64,000 nucleotides of DNA from positions 3,741,001 through 3,805,000 of the forward strand of contig NZ_MEHJ01000001.1 of assembly GCF_001746415.1 (NCBI RefSeq), read 5' to 3'. Positions 49,656 to 59,348 of this stretch are shown here, piece after piece. The notes under the pieces were generated by a model, which ran no database searches, was not told the origin of the DNA, and was given only the letters and a program-made list of their open reading frames with translations. Source of the DNA: Streptomyces agglomeratus. GTDB taxonomy: Bacteria; Actinomycetota; Actinomycetes; Streptomycetales; Streptomycetaceae. The stretch's first letter is position 1. Each line of letters opens with the position of its first letter. The position numbers were made by a program, and so were the translations under genes.

Positions 49656-51491
49656 ATGACTGAGAAGACCGGGTCCACCGCGCACGACATGCCCCTTGCC
49701 ATGCCCGACTGGGAGAAGCGGTTCCGGGCACCGCGCGTCTCGTTGCCCGAGTGGGCCGAAGAGGCGCCGGACCGCGCGCTGTTCGTGTCCAATGCGACGG
49801 GGACGTACGAGCTGTACGCCTGGGACCGGGCGACCGGGGCCCAGCGGCAGGTCACCGACCGGCCGAACGGCACCACGGACGGGGTGCTGACGCCCGACGG
49901 CGAGTCGGTCTGGTGGTTCAGCGACACGGACGGGGACGAGTTCGGCGTCTGGATGCGGCAGCCCTTCACGGGCGGCGAGGACGAGCCCGCCGCTCCGGGC
50001 CTCCAGCCGTCGTACCCGGCCGGGCTCGCGCTCGGGCGGGACGGGACGGCGGTCGTGGGGCGTTCGACCGACGAGGACGGATCCACGGTGCATGTCGTAC
50101 GCCCCGGCGCCGGGCCCGTCGAGATCTACCGGCACCGGGAGTCGGCGGGGGTGGGGGATCTGTCGCGCGACGGAACGCTGATCGCGATCGAGCACACCGA
50201 GCACGGCGACGCCATGCACTCCGCCCTGCGGGTGCTGCGGCTGGACGGCAGCGCCGTGGCCGACCTCGACGACACCCGGGGCGGCGAGGCAGGGCTGGGG
50301 CTCGCGGTGCTCGGTTTCGCGCCGGTCGCCGGTGACACCCGGCTGCTCGTCCGGCACCAGCGGCGGGGGCGCTGGGAGCCGATGGTGTGGGACGTGGCGT
50401 CGGGCGAGGAGACGGAGCTCGGGATCGAGCTGCCCGGTGACGTGTCCGCCGAGTGGTGTCCGGACGGGTCCGCGCTGCTCGTCGCGCACAGCTTCGAGGC
50501 GCGCAGCGAACTGTGGCGGTACGACCTCGCCTCGCGGCAGCTCGTGGCGGTGCCGACACCCGCCGGGACGGTGTCGGGCGCCACGGCCCGGCCCGACGGG
50601 TCGGTGGAGTACCTCTGGTCCTCGGCGGCCGAGCCGCCGGTGGTGCGGTCGACGTTCGGGCGAGTCGTGCTCGACCCGCCCGGGATGAAGGCCCCGGCCT
50701 CGGTTCCGGTGGAGGACGCGTGGGTGGAGGGGCCCGGCGGGCGCATCCACGCGCTCGTGCAGCGGCCGGCCTCGGGCGAGGGGCCGTTCCCCACGGTCTT
50801 CGAGATCCACGGTGGGCCGACCTGGCACGACAGCGACGCGTTCGCCGCCGGACCGGCGGCGTGGGTCGACCACGGCTATGCCGTGGTGCGGGTCAATTAC
50901 CGCGGCTCCACCGGGTACGGACGCGAGTGGACGGACGCGCTCAAGCACCGGATCGGGCTGATCGAGCTGGAGGACATCGCCGCGGTGCGCGAGTGGGCCG
51001 TCTCCTCCGGGCTCGCGGACCCGTCGAAGCTGGTGCTGGCGGGCGGCTCGTGGGGCGGGTACCTGACCCTGCTCGGGCTCGGTACGCAGCCGGACGCGTG
51101 GGCGGTGGGGCTGGCGGCCGTGCCGGTCGCCGACTACGTGACGGCGTACCACGACGAGATGGAGGCCCTGAAAGCCATGGACCGCACGCTGCTCGGCGGT
51201 ACACCGGAGGAGGTGCCGGAGCGCTTCGAGGCGTCCTCGCCGCTGACGTACGTCGACGCGGTGCGCGCCCCGGTCTACATCTCGGCGGGCGTCAACGATC
51301 CGCGCTGCCCGATCCGCCAGGTCGAGAACTACGTGGACCGGCTGGAGGCCCGGGGGGCGGCGTACGAGGTGTACCGGTACGACGCCGGGCACGGGTCGCT
51401 GGTGGTGGAGGAGCGGATCAAGCAGGTCCGGCTGGAGATCGACTTCGCCGCGCGGTATCTGGAGGCTGCCGCGAGCCGACCCGGAATGTGA
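49656..51491 (+). CDS. S9-family prolyl oligopeptidase-like peptidase
   Basis: The 611-residue protein has an N-terminal beta-propeller (WDRATGAQRQVTDRPNGTTD and similar blades) followed by a serine hydrolase domain. The nucleophile is in LAGGSWGGYLTLLGL, with Asp in SAGVNDPRCP and His in YDAGHGSLVV. It belongs to the dipeptidyl aminopeptidase/acylaminoacyl-peptidase group that trims short peptides in the cytoplasm, since no signal peptide is seen. ATG 49656 after a G-run is used; an earlier in-frame start at 49563 has no matching family length. SURF1 follows 31 bp downstream. Confidence 0.88.
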   Translation: MTEKTGSTAHDMPLAMPDWEKRFRAPRVSLPEWAEEAPDRALFVSNATGTYELYAWDRATGAQRQVTDRPNGTTDGVLTPDGESVWWFSDTDGDEFGVWMRQPFTGGEDEPAAPGLQPSYPAGLALGRDGTAVVGRSTDEDGSTVHVVRPGAGPVEIYRHRESAGVGDLSRDGTLIAIEHTEHGDAMHSALRVLRLDGSAVADLDDTRGGEAGLGLAVLGFAPVAGDTRLLVRHQRRGRWEPMVWDVASGEETELGIELPGDVSAEWCPDGSALLVAHSFEARSELWRYDLASRQLVAVPTPAGTVSGATARPDGSVEYLWSSAAEPPVVRSTFGRVVLDPPGMKAPASVPVEDAWVEGPGGRIHALVQRPASGEGPFPTVFEIHGGPTWHDSDAFAAGPAAWVDHGYAVVRVNYRGSTGYGREWTDALKHRIGLIELEDIAAVREWAVSSGLADPSKLVLAGGSWGGYLTLLGLGTQPDAWAVGLAAVPVADYVTAYHDEMEALKAMDRTLLGGTPEEVPERFEASSPLTYVDAVRAPVYISAGVNDPRCPIRQVENYVDRLEARGAAYEVYRYDAGHGSLVVEERIKQVRLEIDFAARYLEAAASRPGM

Positions 51492-51522
51492 GCGGGGGCG
51501 GGCGGGCCCGTACCTTGGTGGG

Positions 51523-52392
51523 GTGTACCGGTTTCTGCTGACGCCCCGCTGGTGGGGGATCCACCTCTTCGTCGTGCTGGCCATCCCCTTCTGCGTGTTC
51601 ATGGGGTCCTGGCAGCTCGGGCGGTTCGAAGACCGTGTCGAGACCCACCAGGCCGCCGAGGAGAAGCCCGACCCCGGCGAGCAGGCCGCCGTACCGGTCG
51701 ACGAACTGCTGCCCGTCGACAAAGAGACATCCGGGCGGCCCGCCACCGCCACCGGACGTTACGCCGAGCAGTTCGTCGTGCCCGAGCGGGAGATCGACGG
51801 CAGGCGCGGCGCGTACGTGCTGACCCTGCTGCGCACGGACGGCGGCAAGGCACTTCCCGTCGTCCGTGGCTGGCTGCCCGCCGGGACCCGGGCTCCCGCC
51901 GCCCCCTCGGGCGAGGTCACCGTCACCGGCGCGCTCCAGGCGTCCGAGAACGCGGGCACCGACGGCGTGCACGCGGGCGGCGGGCTGCCCGGGGGGCAGC
52001 TCGGGATGATCAGCGCCGCGTCCCTCGTCAATCTCGTGCCGTACGACGTGTACGACGCCTGGGTCACCCTCGCCGAGACCGATGCCGGTCTGCGCCCCGT
52101 CCCGGCGGTCGCGCCGCAGGGCAGTGGCCTCGACCTCAAGGCATTCCAGAACCTCGGCTACACCGGCGAGTGGTTCGTCTTCGCCGGCTTCGTGCTCTTC
52201 ATGTGGTTCCGGCTCATGCGCCGCGAGGCGGAAGCAGCCCGCGATCTGGCCCTGGGGATCCTTCCCAAGGACGCGGACGCCGACACGGACACGGACGGCG
52301 GGGACGCGGACGACGACGGCCGCGGCAGTGACGGGGACCTGGCGCGGCCCCCGCGGGGTCCGGGTCGGGGCCGCGCGGCTGAGGACCGCTGA
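51523..52392 (+). CDS. SURF1-family cytochrome oxidase biogenesis protein
   Basis: The 289-residue protein has two membrane helices at the ends of the core (WWGIHLFVVLAIPFCVFMGS, then WFVFAGFVLFMWFRL). The family motif GSWQLGRFEDR follows the first helix, and LPVVRGWLPAG is in the extracytoplasmic loop. SURF1 proteins help insert heme a into the aa3 oxidase. The C-terminus is a 45-residue acidic then basic tail (DADADTDTDGGDADDDG). GTG start. It is possibly co-transcribed with the peptidase gene. Confidence 0.9.
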   Translation: MYRFLLTPRWWGIHLFVVLAIPFCVFMGSWQLGRFEDRVETHQAAEEKPDPGEQAAVPVDELLPVDKETSGRPATATGRYAEQFVVPEREIDGRRGAYVLTLLRTDGGKALPVVRGWLPAGTRAPAAPSGEVTVTGALQASENAGTDGVHAGGGLPGGQLGMISAASLVNLVPYDVYDAWVTLAETDAGLRPVPAVAPQGSGLDLKAFQNLGYTGEWFVFAGFVLFMWFRLMRREAEAARDLALGILPKDADADTDTDGGDADDDGRGSDGDLARPPRGPGRGRAAEDR

Positions 52393-52395
52393 CAC

Positions 52396-52439
52396 GGCAG
52401 CGGGGCGGGGCGCCCTCTCCGGCGCCCCGCCCCGCTGCC
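52396..52439. terminator. Bidirectional hairpin terminator
   Basis: Perfect 19-bp arms (GGCAGCGGGGCGGGGCGCC and its complement) surround the loop CTCTCC. It lies between the convergent SURF1 and sigma-partner genes, 3 bp after the SURF1 stop. Confidence 0.9.
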
Positions 52440-52450
52440 TTCCCCCGCCG

Positions 52451-53884
52451 TTACGACGCCGCCAGCACGCCCGTGCGGTAGATCGTCCCGGCGCACGCGT
52501 TCGGAATGGTCGCCGCCGCGCTCGAACCGCCCGCACCCGGCGTGTGGATCACCGTGACGCTGCCGTCCATCGTGCCGCCGTCCTCGGTGCCGAGCTGCGT
52601 GTCCGTGCCGGTCTGCTCCTGCTCGCCCCCGGTGCCGCCGTCCGCCGTGCCGCCGTCGGCGCCACCGGTCTCGGTACCGCCCGATCCGCCACCGGGGCCC
52701 GTGCCGCCGACCGTCGTGCCGCCTGCCGCGGGGTCGCCCGTGGGCGTGGGGTCGGGCGGGGTGCCGGTCGTCGGGCAGCTGTCCGACGGAACCCAGGCGA
52801 ACTTCACCTCGTACGCCGCGCCCGGCTCCAGCAGCAGCCCGGTGGTCTCCAGAGACGGGTCCGGCAGCCCGGTCGCCGCGTCTCCCGAAGTGTGGTCGAC
52901 GACGCCGATGCGGGCGGAGTCGGCCGCACCCGTCGTCTGGAAGCCCCACCCGCCGCTGCCGGCGACCGTGCACGCCGTCGCCGAGACATTGGAGATGCGG
53001 AACGTTCCGTACACCTTGCCCTCCGCGTCGGCCGCTCCGGTACCCGCCGAGCCGGCGGAGAGCTGGCCCGCGCCGCACGTCGGGGACGACGCGGGTACGC
53101 CGCCGGGGGCGTCGGCGCCGCCGCCGGTGCCGCCGCCCGCGCCCCGGCCCGCATCGGAGCCCGAAGAGCCCTTTCCGGGGCCCTTCGCCTTGTCCTTGCG
53201 CTTCTCCTTCTCGGACTTCGAGGACGCCTTCCCGGAAGGCTTCTCCTTGACCTTCTCGCTGTCCCCGTTGCCCTTCTCCCAGCCGGTGCCCCCCTGCGCC
53301 TCCTGGCCGTGGCCCGCTATCGAGGGACGGTCGTCGGCCGCGCCGCCGGAGTTCGCCACGTGGACGAAGGCCGGGACGGCCATTCCGACGAAGAGTGCGG
53401 CGGCCGCCAGGCCGACGACAGCCTGACGCTTCCTGGCGCGCCGGGCGGGGACCGCACGGCGCAGGTGGTCCAGGGCGCCCTGGGAGGGCTCCAGTTCGTC
53501 CACCGCGCCGTGCAGCAGCCTGCGCAGGGCAAGCTCGTCGGTGCCGAGCTCCTCGTCGAGGCTCAGGTCGAAGGTCTTGCCGAGCTCTTCGCGCACCTCG
53601 CGCCCGTCGTGCCGTGCGATGCGCTCTTCCGGCGCCGCGGCCTCGTCAGGCTCTGCCCGCTCTTCCGGAGCTGCGGCCTCGTCACGCTCCGCGCGCTCCT
53701 CCGGAGCTGCGGCCTTGTCACGCTCAACGCGCTCGTCATGCTCGACGTGCTCGTTGCGCTCGTCGTGCTCGTCGTGCTCGTCGTGCTCGTTGCGCTCGTC
53801 GTTCGGACCGTCGTTCACAATCGCTTTTCCAGTCAGGTCGTTCAACGGCCCGTCCGGCCCGTGCCGCTCTTGCTTACTGCTCAT
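52451..53884 (-). CDS. Repeat-rich membrane protein partnered with the ECF sigma factor
   Basis: The 477-residue protein has N-terminal acidic/basic repeats (NERNEHDEHDEHDE, then AAAPEERAERDE in three 11-residue copies), an anti-sigma-like helix with LALRRLLHGAVDELEPS, one membrane helix VVGLAAAALFVGMAVPAFVH and a Lys/Glu-rich linker. The extracytoplasmic beta domain has Cys pairs (SPTCGAGQ, TACTVAGSG). No zinc HxxxCxxC motif is seen, so it is not a classical ZAS anti-sigma factor. It starts inside the 3' end of the sigma gene (4-bp overlap), and the pair is coupled. The role as regulator is inferred. Confidence 0.7.
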   Translation of the reverse strand: MSSKQERHGPDGPLNDLTGKAIVNDGPNDERNEHDEHDEHDERNEHVEHDERVERDKAAAPEERAERDEAAAPEERAEPDEAAAPEERIARHDGREVREELGKTFDLSLDEELGTDELALRRLLHGAVDELEPSQGALDHLRRAVPARRARKRQAVVGLAAAALFVGMAVPAFVHVANSGGAADDRPSIAGHGQEAQGGTGWEKGNGDSEKVKEKPSGKASSKSEKEKRKDKAKGPGKGSSGSDAGRGAGGGTGGGADAPGGVPASSPTCGAGQLSAGSAGTGAADAEGKVYGTFRISNVSATACTVAGSGGWGFQTTGAADSARIGVVDHTSGDAATGLPDPSLETTGLLLEPGAAYEVKFAWVPSDSCPTTGTPPDPTPTGDPAAGGTTVGGTGPGGGSGGTETGGADGGTADGGTGGEQEQTGTDTQLGTEDGGTMDGSVTVIHTPGAGGSSAAATIPNACAGTIYRTGVLAAS

Positions 53885-54540
53885 GCCGAAGCCTCCATGG
53901 CGACGCGCAGCGCCGCTATGCCGCGTGAGCCGTACGCCTTCACCGAGCCCAGGGATATGCCGAGCGTCTCGGCACACTGGGCCTCGGTCATGTCCGCGAA
54001 GTACCGCAGGACCAGCACCTCGCGCTGGCGCCGCTGGAGTCCGCGCATCGCCTTGATCAGCGCGTCACGCTCCAGCTGGTCGTACGCCCCCTCCTCCGCG
54101 CTCGCCATGTCCGGCATGGGCTTCGACAGCAGCTTCAGCCCGAGGATGCGGCGGCGCAGCGCGGAGCGGGAGAGGTTGACGACGGTCTGGCGCAGGTACG
54201 CCAGCGTCTTCTGGGGGTCGCGCACACGGTTGCGCGCGGAGTGCACGCGTATGAACGCCTCCTGCACCACGTCCTCGCAGGAGGCCGTGTCGTCGAGGAG
54301 AAGTGCCGCGAGGCCCAGCAGCGAGCGGTAGTGGGCCCGATAGGTCTCGGTCAGGTGATCGACTGTGGTGCCCGCGGTCATGGCGTCTTCAGTGCCCTCG
54401 CGCGGAGACGGTATGCGGGCGGTACGTGCCGTCGGCATGGGGGCGATCACCGGCATGCCGCCGAGCGTGCGGGGCCGCCGGATCGGGCGTACCGCCGCGC
54501 CGCGAACCGGGACCACTGTGATGTCGAGAACCTCTGCCAC
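53881..54540 (-). CDS. ECF (SigE-family) RNA polymerase sigma factor
   Basis: Region 2 reads LTETYRAHYRSLLGLAALLL and SCEDVVQEAFIRVHS. Region 4 reads LQRRQREVLVLRYFADMTEA and ISLGSVKAYGSRGIAALR. These match group IV sigma factors of the SigE-like class in Streptomyces. The start is uncertain: GTG 54540 gives 219 residues with a 50-residue Pro/Arg-rich leader, and ATG 54381 gives 166, nearer the usual length. The repeat-rich membrane protein gene overlaps its stop. It is followed on the same strand by no other sigma-dependent gene here. Confidence 0.85.
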   Translation of the reverse strand: MAEVLDITVVPVRGAAVRPIRRPRTLGGMPVIAPMPTARTARIPSPREGTEDAMTAGTTVDHLTETYRAHYRSLLGLAALLLDDTASCEDVVQEAFIRVHSARNRVRDPQKTLAYLRQTVVNLSRSALRRRILGLKLLSKPMPDMASAEEGAYDQLERDALIKAMRGLQRRQREVLVLRYFADMTEAQCAETLGISLGSVKAYGSRGIAALRVAMEASA

Positions 54541-54808
54541 GCCTGTTGGACACGCTTCCCCCCGCCAGGGTTGTACGCGCGAGGCACCGTGTTTGACGGT
54601 GTGACAAACGCCCGCATGCGCACTCGCCCTCCTGAATGCCCCTTGTGTCGCGACAGTGTGCCGGGGCGACCGCAAAGACGCTCCCCTCCCGACTGCCGGT
54701 TGCAGTAAGGCGGGGAGCGAATAATCGAACAGAACAACGCCCCGGTTCAAGTAGTACAGACTTCGACTTACTCACAGAGCGTTCACAGAGTCTACGCAGT
54801 GTTCCGGT
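54541..54808. promoter_or_regulatory. Upstream region of the sigma factor operon
   Basis: 268 bp between the sigma gene start and the asd stop. It has lower GC near 54,720-54,790 (ATAATCGAACAGAACAACG). A promoter for the sigma operon is expected; no specific box is called. Confidence 0.4.
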
Positions 54809-55867
54809 TCACGCCGTCCTTATTTCGGCGGCCACCAGCTCGGCGATCTGCGCCGTGTTCAGCGCGGAACCCTTGCGGAGATTGTCGCCGCACACGAAGA
54901 GTTCGAGCGCGGTGGGGTCGTCCAGCGACCGTCGCACCCGCCCCACCCACGTCGGATCGGTGCCCACGACATCCGCCGGCGTCGGGAACTCCCCCGCGGC
55001 CGGATTGTCGAAGAGCACCACACCCGGGGCGGTCGCGAGGATCTCGTGCGCCCGCTCGACCGACACCTCGTTCTCGAAGCGCGCGTGCACGGCCAGCGAG
55101 TGCGTCGTGAGCACCGGCACCCGTACACAGGTGACCGACACCGGCAGCCCGGGCCGGTCCAGGATCTTGCGCGACTCGGCGCGGACCTTGAGCTCCTCAG
55201 ACGACCAGCCGTCGTCCATGAGCGTCCCGGCCCACGGCACCACGTTCAGCGCGATCGGCGCGGCGAAGGGCCCGGTGTCGTCGCCCACCGCCCGCCGTAC
55301 GTCGCCCGGGTTCGTGCCCAGCTCCGTACCGGCGACGAGCGAGAGCTGGTCGCGCAGCGCGTCGACGCCGGCCCGGCCCTCACCGCTCACCGCCTGGTAC
55401 GAGGAGACGACGAGCCCGGCCAGGCCGAACTCGGCGTGCAGGGCGCCCACCGCGACGATCATCGAGAGGGTGGTGCAGTTCGGGCTCGACACGATGGAAC
55501 GCGGCCGGACCCGTACGGCATGCGGATTGACCTCGGGGACGACCAGCGGAACGTCCGGGTCCATCCGGAAGGCGGCGGAGTTGTCCACCACCACCGCGCC
55601 CTTGGCGGCGGCGACCGGCGCCCACTGCGCGGCCACCTGGTCGGGTACGTCGAACATCGCGACGTCGACGCCCTCCAGGGCCTCTTCCGACAGCGCCAGG
55701 ACCTCGGTCTCCACCCCGCGCACGACCAGCTTGCGGCCAGCCGAGCGCGGGGAGGCGAGGAGACGGATCTCGCCCCAGACATCGGCGTGCTGGGAGAGGA
55801 TCTGGAGCATGACGGCGCCGACGGCTCCGGTCGCTCCGACGACCGCGAGCGTCGGCTTGTCCGTCAC
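54809..55867 (-). CDS. asd: Aspartate-semialdehyde dehydrogenase
   Basis: The 352-residue protein has the NADP fold LAVVGATGAVGAVMLQIL, the catalytic Cys in IVSSPNCTTLSM and the substrate region YQAVSGEGRAGVDAL. It reduces aspartyl phosphate to the semialdehyde for lysine, diaminopimelate, threonine and methionine synthesis. The GTG at 55867 has an AGGTGA site; a more distant ATG at 55918 is not needed. It follows the aspartokinase gene after 7 bp, as one operon. Confidence 0.95.
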   Translation of the reverse strand: MTDKPTLAVVGATGAVGAVMLQILSQHADVWGEIRLLASPRSAGRKLVVRGVETEVLALSEEALEGVDVAMFDVPDQVAAQWAPVAAAKGAVVVDNSAAFRMDPDVPLVVPEVNPHAVRVRPRSIVSSPNCTTLSMIVAVGALHAEFGLAGLVVSSYQAVSGEGRAGVDALRDQLSLVAGTELGTNPGDVRRAVGDDTGPFAAPIALNVVPWAGTLMDDGWSSEELKVRAESRKILDRPGLPVSVTCVRVPVLTTHSLAVHARFENEVSVERAHEILATAPGVVLFDNPAAGEFPTPADVVGTDPTWVGRVRRSLDDPTALELFVCGDNLRKGSALNTAQIAELVAAEIRTA

Positions 55868-55874
55868 GTGCGGG

Positions 55875-57146
55875 TCACCTTCCGGTGCCGCCGTAGACGA
55901 CCGCCTCGTCGGAGTCACTGTCGAGGCCGAACGCCGAGTGCACGGCGCGCACGGCCTCGTTGACGTCGTCGGCGCGGGTGACGACCGAGATGCGGATCTC
56001 GGACGTCGAGATCAGCTCGATGTTCACACCCGCGTCGGCCAGCGCCTCGAAGAAGCCGGCCGTCACACCCGGGTTGGTCTTCATACCGGCGCCGACCAGG
56101 GAGATCTTGCCGATCTGGTCGTCGTAACGGAGCGAGTCGAACCCGATGGCGCTCCGCGTCTTCTCCAGGGCGTCGATGGCCTTGCGGCCCTCGGTCTTGG
56201 GAAGGGTGAAGGAGATGTCGGTGAGACCCGTCGACGCGGCCGAGACGTTCTGCACGACCATGTCGATGTTGATCTCGGCGTCCGCGATGGACCGGAAGAT
56301 CGCCGCGGCCTCGCCCGGCTTGTCCGGCACACCGACGACGGTGACCTTGGCTTCGGAGACGTCGTGGGCGACTCCGGAGATGATGGCGTGCTCCACCTGC
56401 TGGTCCCCTTGCGGCTCGTTGCTGACCCAGGTGCCGCGCAGTCCGGAGAAGGACGAGCGGACGTGGATCGGGATGTTGTATCGGCGTGCGTACTCCACGC
56501 ACCGGTGCAGCAGCACCTTGGAGCCGGAGGCTGCGAGCTCCAGCATGTCCTCGAAGGAGATCCAGTCGATCTTCCGGGCCTTCTTCACGACCCGGGGGTC
56601 GGCGGTGAAGACACCGTCCACATCGGTGTAGATCTCACAGACCTCGGCGTCCAGCGCTGCCGCGAGGGCGACCGCGGTCGTGTCCGACCCGCCCCGGCCG
56701 AGGGTGGTGATGTCCTTCTTGTCCTGGGACACACCCTGGAAGCCTGCGACGATGGCGATGTTGCCCTCGTCGAGGGCGGTGCGGATCCGGCCCGGCGTGA
56801 CATCGATGATGCGCGCTTTGTTGTGGACCGAGTCGGTGATGACACCTGCCTGGCTGCCCGTGAACGACTGGGCCTCGTGGCCCAGGTTTTTGATCGCCAT
56901 GGCCAGCAGGGCCATGGAGATGCGCTCACCCGCTGTCAGCAGCATGTCGAATTCACGGCCGGCAGGGATCGGGGATACCTGCTCGGCGAGATCGATCAAC
57001 TCGTCCGTCGTGTCGCCCATCGCCGAAACCACGACAACGACCTGGTGGCCGTTCTTCTTGGCATCGACGATTCGCTTGGCGACCCGCTTGATGCCTTCGG
57101 CATCGGCAACGGAGGAGCCTCCGTACTTCTGCACGACAAGGCCCAC
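55875..57146 (-). CDS. lysC: Aspartate kinase
   Basis: The 423-residue protein has the N-terminal kinase motif [16 protein letters not shown], with [19 protein letters not shown] as nucleotide/aspartate site and two ACT regulatory domains ([40 protein letters not shown]). It phosphorylates aspartate and is normally inhibited by lysine plus threonine. Related actinobacterial genes contain an internal start for a beta subunit, and an ATG near residue 200-250 ([12 protein letters not shown]) could serve, but no strong ribosome site is obvious. It heads the operon with asd. Confidence 0.95.
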   Translation of the reverse strand: MGLVVQKYGGSSVADAEGIKRVAKRIVDAKKNGHQVVVVVSAMGDTTDELIDLAEQVSPIPAGREFDMLLTAGERISMALLAMAIKNLGHEAQSFTGSQAGVITDSVHNKARIIDVTPGRIRTALDEGNIAIVAGFQGVSQDKKDITTLGRGGSDTTAVALAAALDAEVCEIYTDVDGVFTADPRVVKKARKIDWISFEDMLELAASGSKVLLHRCVEYARRYNIPIHVRSSFSGLRGTWVSNEPQGDQQVEHAIISGVAHDVSEAKVTVVGVPDKPGEAAAIFRSIADAEINIDMVVQNVSAASTGLTDISFTLPKTEGRKAIDALEKTRSAIGFDSLRYDDQIGKISLVGAGMKTNPGVTAGFFEALADAGVNIELISTSEIRISVVTRADDVNEAVRAVHSAFGLDSDSDEAVVYGGTGR

Positions 57147-57355
57147 GTGCGCTCCTCGTTAGTCATTACTGCGGTCGGCTCAGTTTACCGAGCGGACCGG
57201 GCCCGCCTACGTGGTATCGCATCGTGAGATGTCCCGCTCACGATCCGATCACGCGGCAGCCCTGCCCGCTCGGTGAGGATGCCTGCCCCGGACGACTCGC
57301 AGTACGCGGAACGTGGTCCTCCTCACACAGTCTCCTCCCACGGTCGCGGGGGGCG

Positions 57356-58024
57356 TCAGGTGGCCGTGCGCAGGCCCAGCGGGCCCGCCAGTTCCTCGGC
57401 CATGACCTTGCCCGCCTCCAGCTCCAGGTCCTCCTCGCCCAGGTCCTCGTCCGTGTCCAGGCCGTCCAGCTCCTGGAGCGGCTGGTCGAGACGGACGTGC
57501 GCCACCAGGGACTGGAGGGCGCGCAGGCAGGCGGAGGCGGTGGAGCCCCAGTTGGAGAAGTACGAGAACTGCCACCACCAGAGGGCTTCGGTGGTGCGGC
57601 CCGCCCGGTAGTGGGCCAGGCCGTGGCGCAGGTCGGTGATGACGTCGGCCAGGTCGTCGGAGATGCGGCAGGCGACGGGCGCCTTGCGCGGCTCGTACGG
57701 GTCGAAGACCTCGGAGTAGACGTCGATCGGGTCGAGCATGACGGCGAAACGCTGCCGCAGGTCGTCCGGGTCGGGCTCCGGGCCGAGGTCCGGCTCGTAC
57801 CGCTCGTCGGGAACGATGTCCTCGTGCGCCCCCAGCCGGCCTCCCGCGAGGAGAAGCTGGGACACCTCCAGCAGCAGGAACGGGACAGCGCTGTCCGGCT
57901 CGTCGCCCTTGGCCACTTCCGTGACCGCGACGATGAAGCTCTCGATCTGGTCGGCGATCTGGACGGCGAAATCGTCCGGATCCTGCGCGACCGCGTGCAG
58001 CAGCTTTGCGTTGGCGTCAGACAT
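57356..58024 (-). CDS. DUF5063 family protein
   Basis: The 222-residue helical acidic protein reads [20 protein letters not shown], then [20 protein letters not shown] and [20 protein letters not shown]. This matches the DUF5063 family found beside recR in actinomycetes. No catalytic motif is seen. It overlaps the end of recR by 8 bp. The 209-bp gap downstream to the aspartokinase gene holds a likely promoter for that operon. Confidence 0.88.
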   Translation of the reverse strand: MSDANAKLLHAVAQDPDDFAVQIADQIESFIVAVTEVAKGDEPDSAVPFLLLEVSQLLLAGGRLGAHEDIVPDERYEPDLGPEPDPDDLRQRFAVMLDPIDVYSEVFDPYEPRKAPVACRISDDLADVITDLRHGLAHYRAGRTTEALWWWQFSYFSNWGSTASACLRALQSLVAHVRLDQPLQELDGLDTDEDLGEEDLELEAGKVMAEELAGPLGLRTAT

Positions 58025-58616
58025 CGAGCAATCGTCTCCCCTCGAAGGCACGGCCCAGCGTGACCTCGTCGGCGTACTCAAGATCTCCCCCGACGGGGAG
58101 TCCACTGGCCAGGCGTGTCACCCGCAGACCCATGGGTTTGATCATCCGGGCGAGGTAGGTGGCCGTGGCCTCGCCCTCCAGGTTGGGATCGGTGGCCAGG
58201 ATCAGCTCGGTGACGGCACCGTCCGCGAGCCGCGCGAGCAGCTCACGGATCCGCAGGTCGTCGGGGCCGACGCCCTCGATCGGGCTGATGGCCCCGCCGA
58301 GCACGTGGTAGCGGCCGCGGAACTCCCGCGTCCGCTCGACCGCGACGACATCCTTGGGCTCTTCGACGACGCAGATGACCGCCGGGTCGCGGCGGGGATC
58401 ACGGCAGATCCCGCACCGCTCCTCCTGCGCGACATTGCCGCACACCGCGCAGAAACGGACCTTGTCCTTGACCTCCAGGAGGGCATGGGCGAGGCGGCGT
58501 ACATCGGTCGGCTCGGCCTGGAGGATGTGGAAGGCGATCCGCTGCGCGCTCTTGGGACCGACGCCGGGCAGCCTGCCCAACTCGTCGATGAGGTCCTGGA
58601 CCACGCCTTCGTACAA
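58017..58616 (-). CDS. recR: Recombination mediator RecR
   Basis: The 199-residue protein has an N-terminal HhH region [20 protein letters not shown], a four-Cys zinc finger ([17 protein letters not shown]) and the Toprim domain [20 protein letters not shown]. RecR works with RecF/RecO to load RecA at single-strand gaps. Length is typical. It follows ybaB on the same strand after 63 bp, the usual pairing. Confidence 0.96.
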   Translation of the reverse strand: MYEGVVQDLIDELGRLPGVGPKSAQRIAFHILQAEPTDVRRLAHALLEVKDKVRFCAVCGNVAQEERCGICRDPRRDPAVICVVEEPKDVVAVERTREFRGRYHVLGGAISPIEGVGPDDLRIRELLARLADGAVTELILATDPNLEGEATATYLARMIKPMGLRVTRLASGLPVGGDLEYADEVTLGRAFEGRRLLDV

Positions 58617-58679
58617 CGGATTGCCTTCCTTGCCCTGCCGGTCGTGCCTGATACGTACGGTAGTTGCTGCGGGGCCGCC

Positions 58680-59015
58680 TTAGAAGGGCAGCCCCGGCAT
58701 GCCTCCCAGCCCCTGGGCCAGCGGGCCGAGCTTCTCCTGCTGGAGCTGCTGCGCGTTCTCGTTCGCGGCCTGGACGGCGGCGACGATCAGGTCCGCGAGG
58801 GTCTCGGTGTCCTCCGGGTCGACCGCCTTGGGGTCGATCACCAGGCCACGGAGCTCTCCGGAGCCGTTGACGGTCGCCCGGACCAGGCCACCGCCGGCCT
58901 GTCCGTCGACCTCCGTCGCGGCGAGCTCCTCCTGGGCCCTGGCGAGATCCTGCTGCATCTTCTGGGCCTGCTGAAGCAGCTGCTGCATGTTGGGCTGGCC
59001 ACCACCGGGAATCAC
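58680..59015 (-). CDS. YbaB/EbfC-family nucleoid-associated protein
   Basis: The 111-residue protein contains [19 protein letters not shown] with [10 protein letters not shown], the long helix of the YbaB dimer, and [19 protein letters not shown]. It binds DNA without strict sequence specificity. The GTG at 59015 is preferred because CAGGAG lies 5 bp upstream; the GTG at 59030 is not so placed. C-terminal GGMPGLPF is a common tail. Confidence 0.92.
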   Translation of the reverse strand: MIPGGGQPNMQQLLQQAQKMQQDLARAQEELAATEVDGQAGGGLVRATVNGSGELRGLVIDPKAVDPEDTETLADLIVAAVQAANENAQQLQQEKLGPLAQGLGGMPGLPF

Positions 59016-59348
59016 GGTCACTCCTGGCACTTCGACGACGATTGTTTCGGTACGGCGAGCCTACGTGTTCGCCGGGCACCATGCCCATGCCGTACGAGGC
59101 GACTCTTTCGGGTGAGACTTGCGGGCTCCTCTACCTGACCACGGCGCGGTTCCGGCCGGAAAAACCGGTATACCGGCTCCACGGCCCACCATTCGGCGGT
59201 AGGAAGGCCCTGCGTATGCGTGGTGCGACTTGCGTATCGGTACGCACGCGCGCATCGCACGTCGCATCGCGTCACACCGCGTCACGCACGCCGCACCACT
59301 ACTTACTCGCAAGGTCACGGACAGAGCGCAAGCGCAGAGGAGTGCCCG
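59016..59348. other. Divergent intergenic region between ybaB and the SLATT gene
   Basis: 333 bp. Near 59,150 is the palindromic CCGGCCGGAAAAACCGGTATACCGG. Around 59,240-59,290 there are short GC repeats of CGCATCGC/CGTCACGC type. A GAGGAG site is before the GTG at 59349. No coding frame is supported. Confidence 0.45.
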
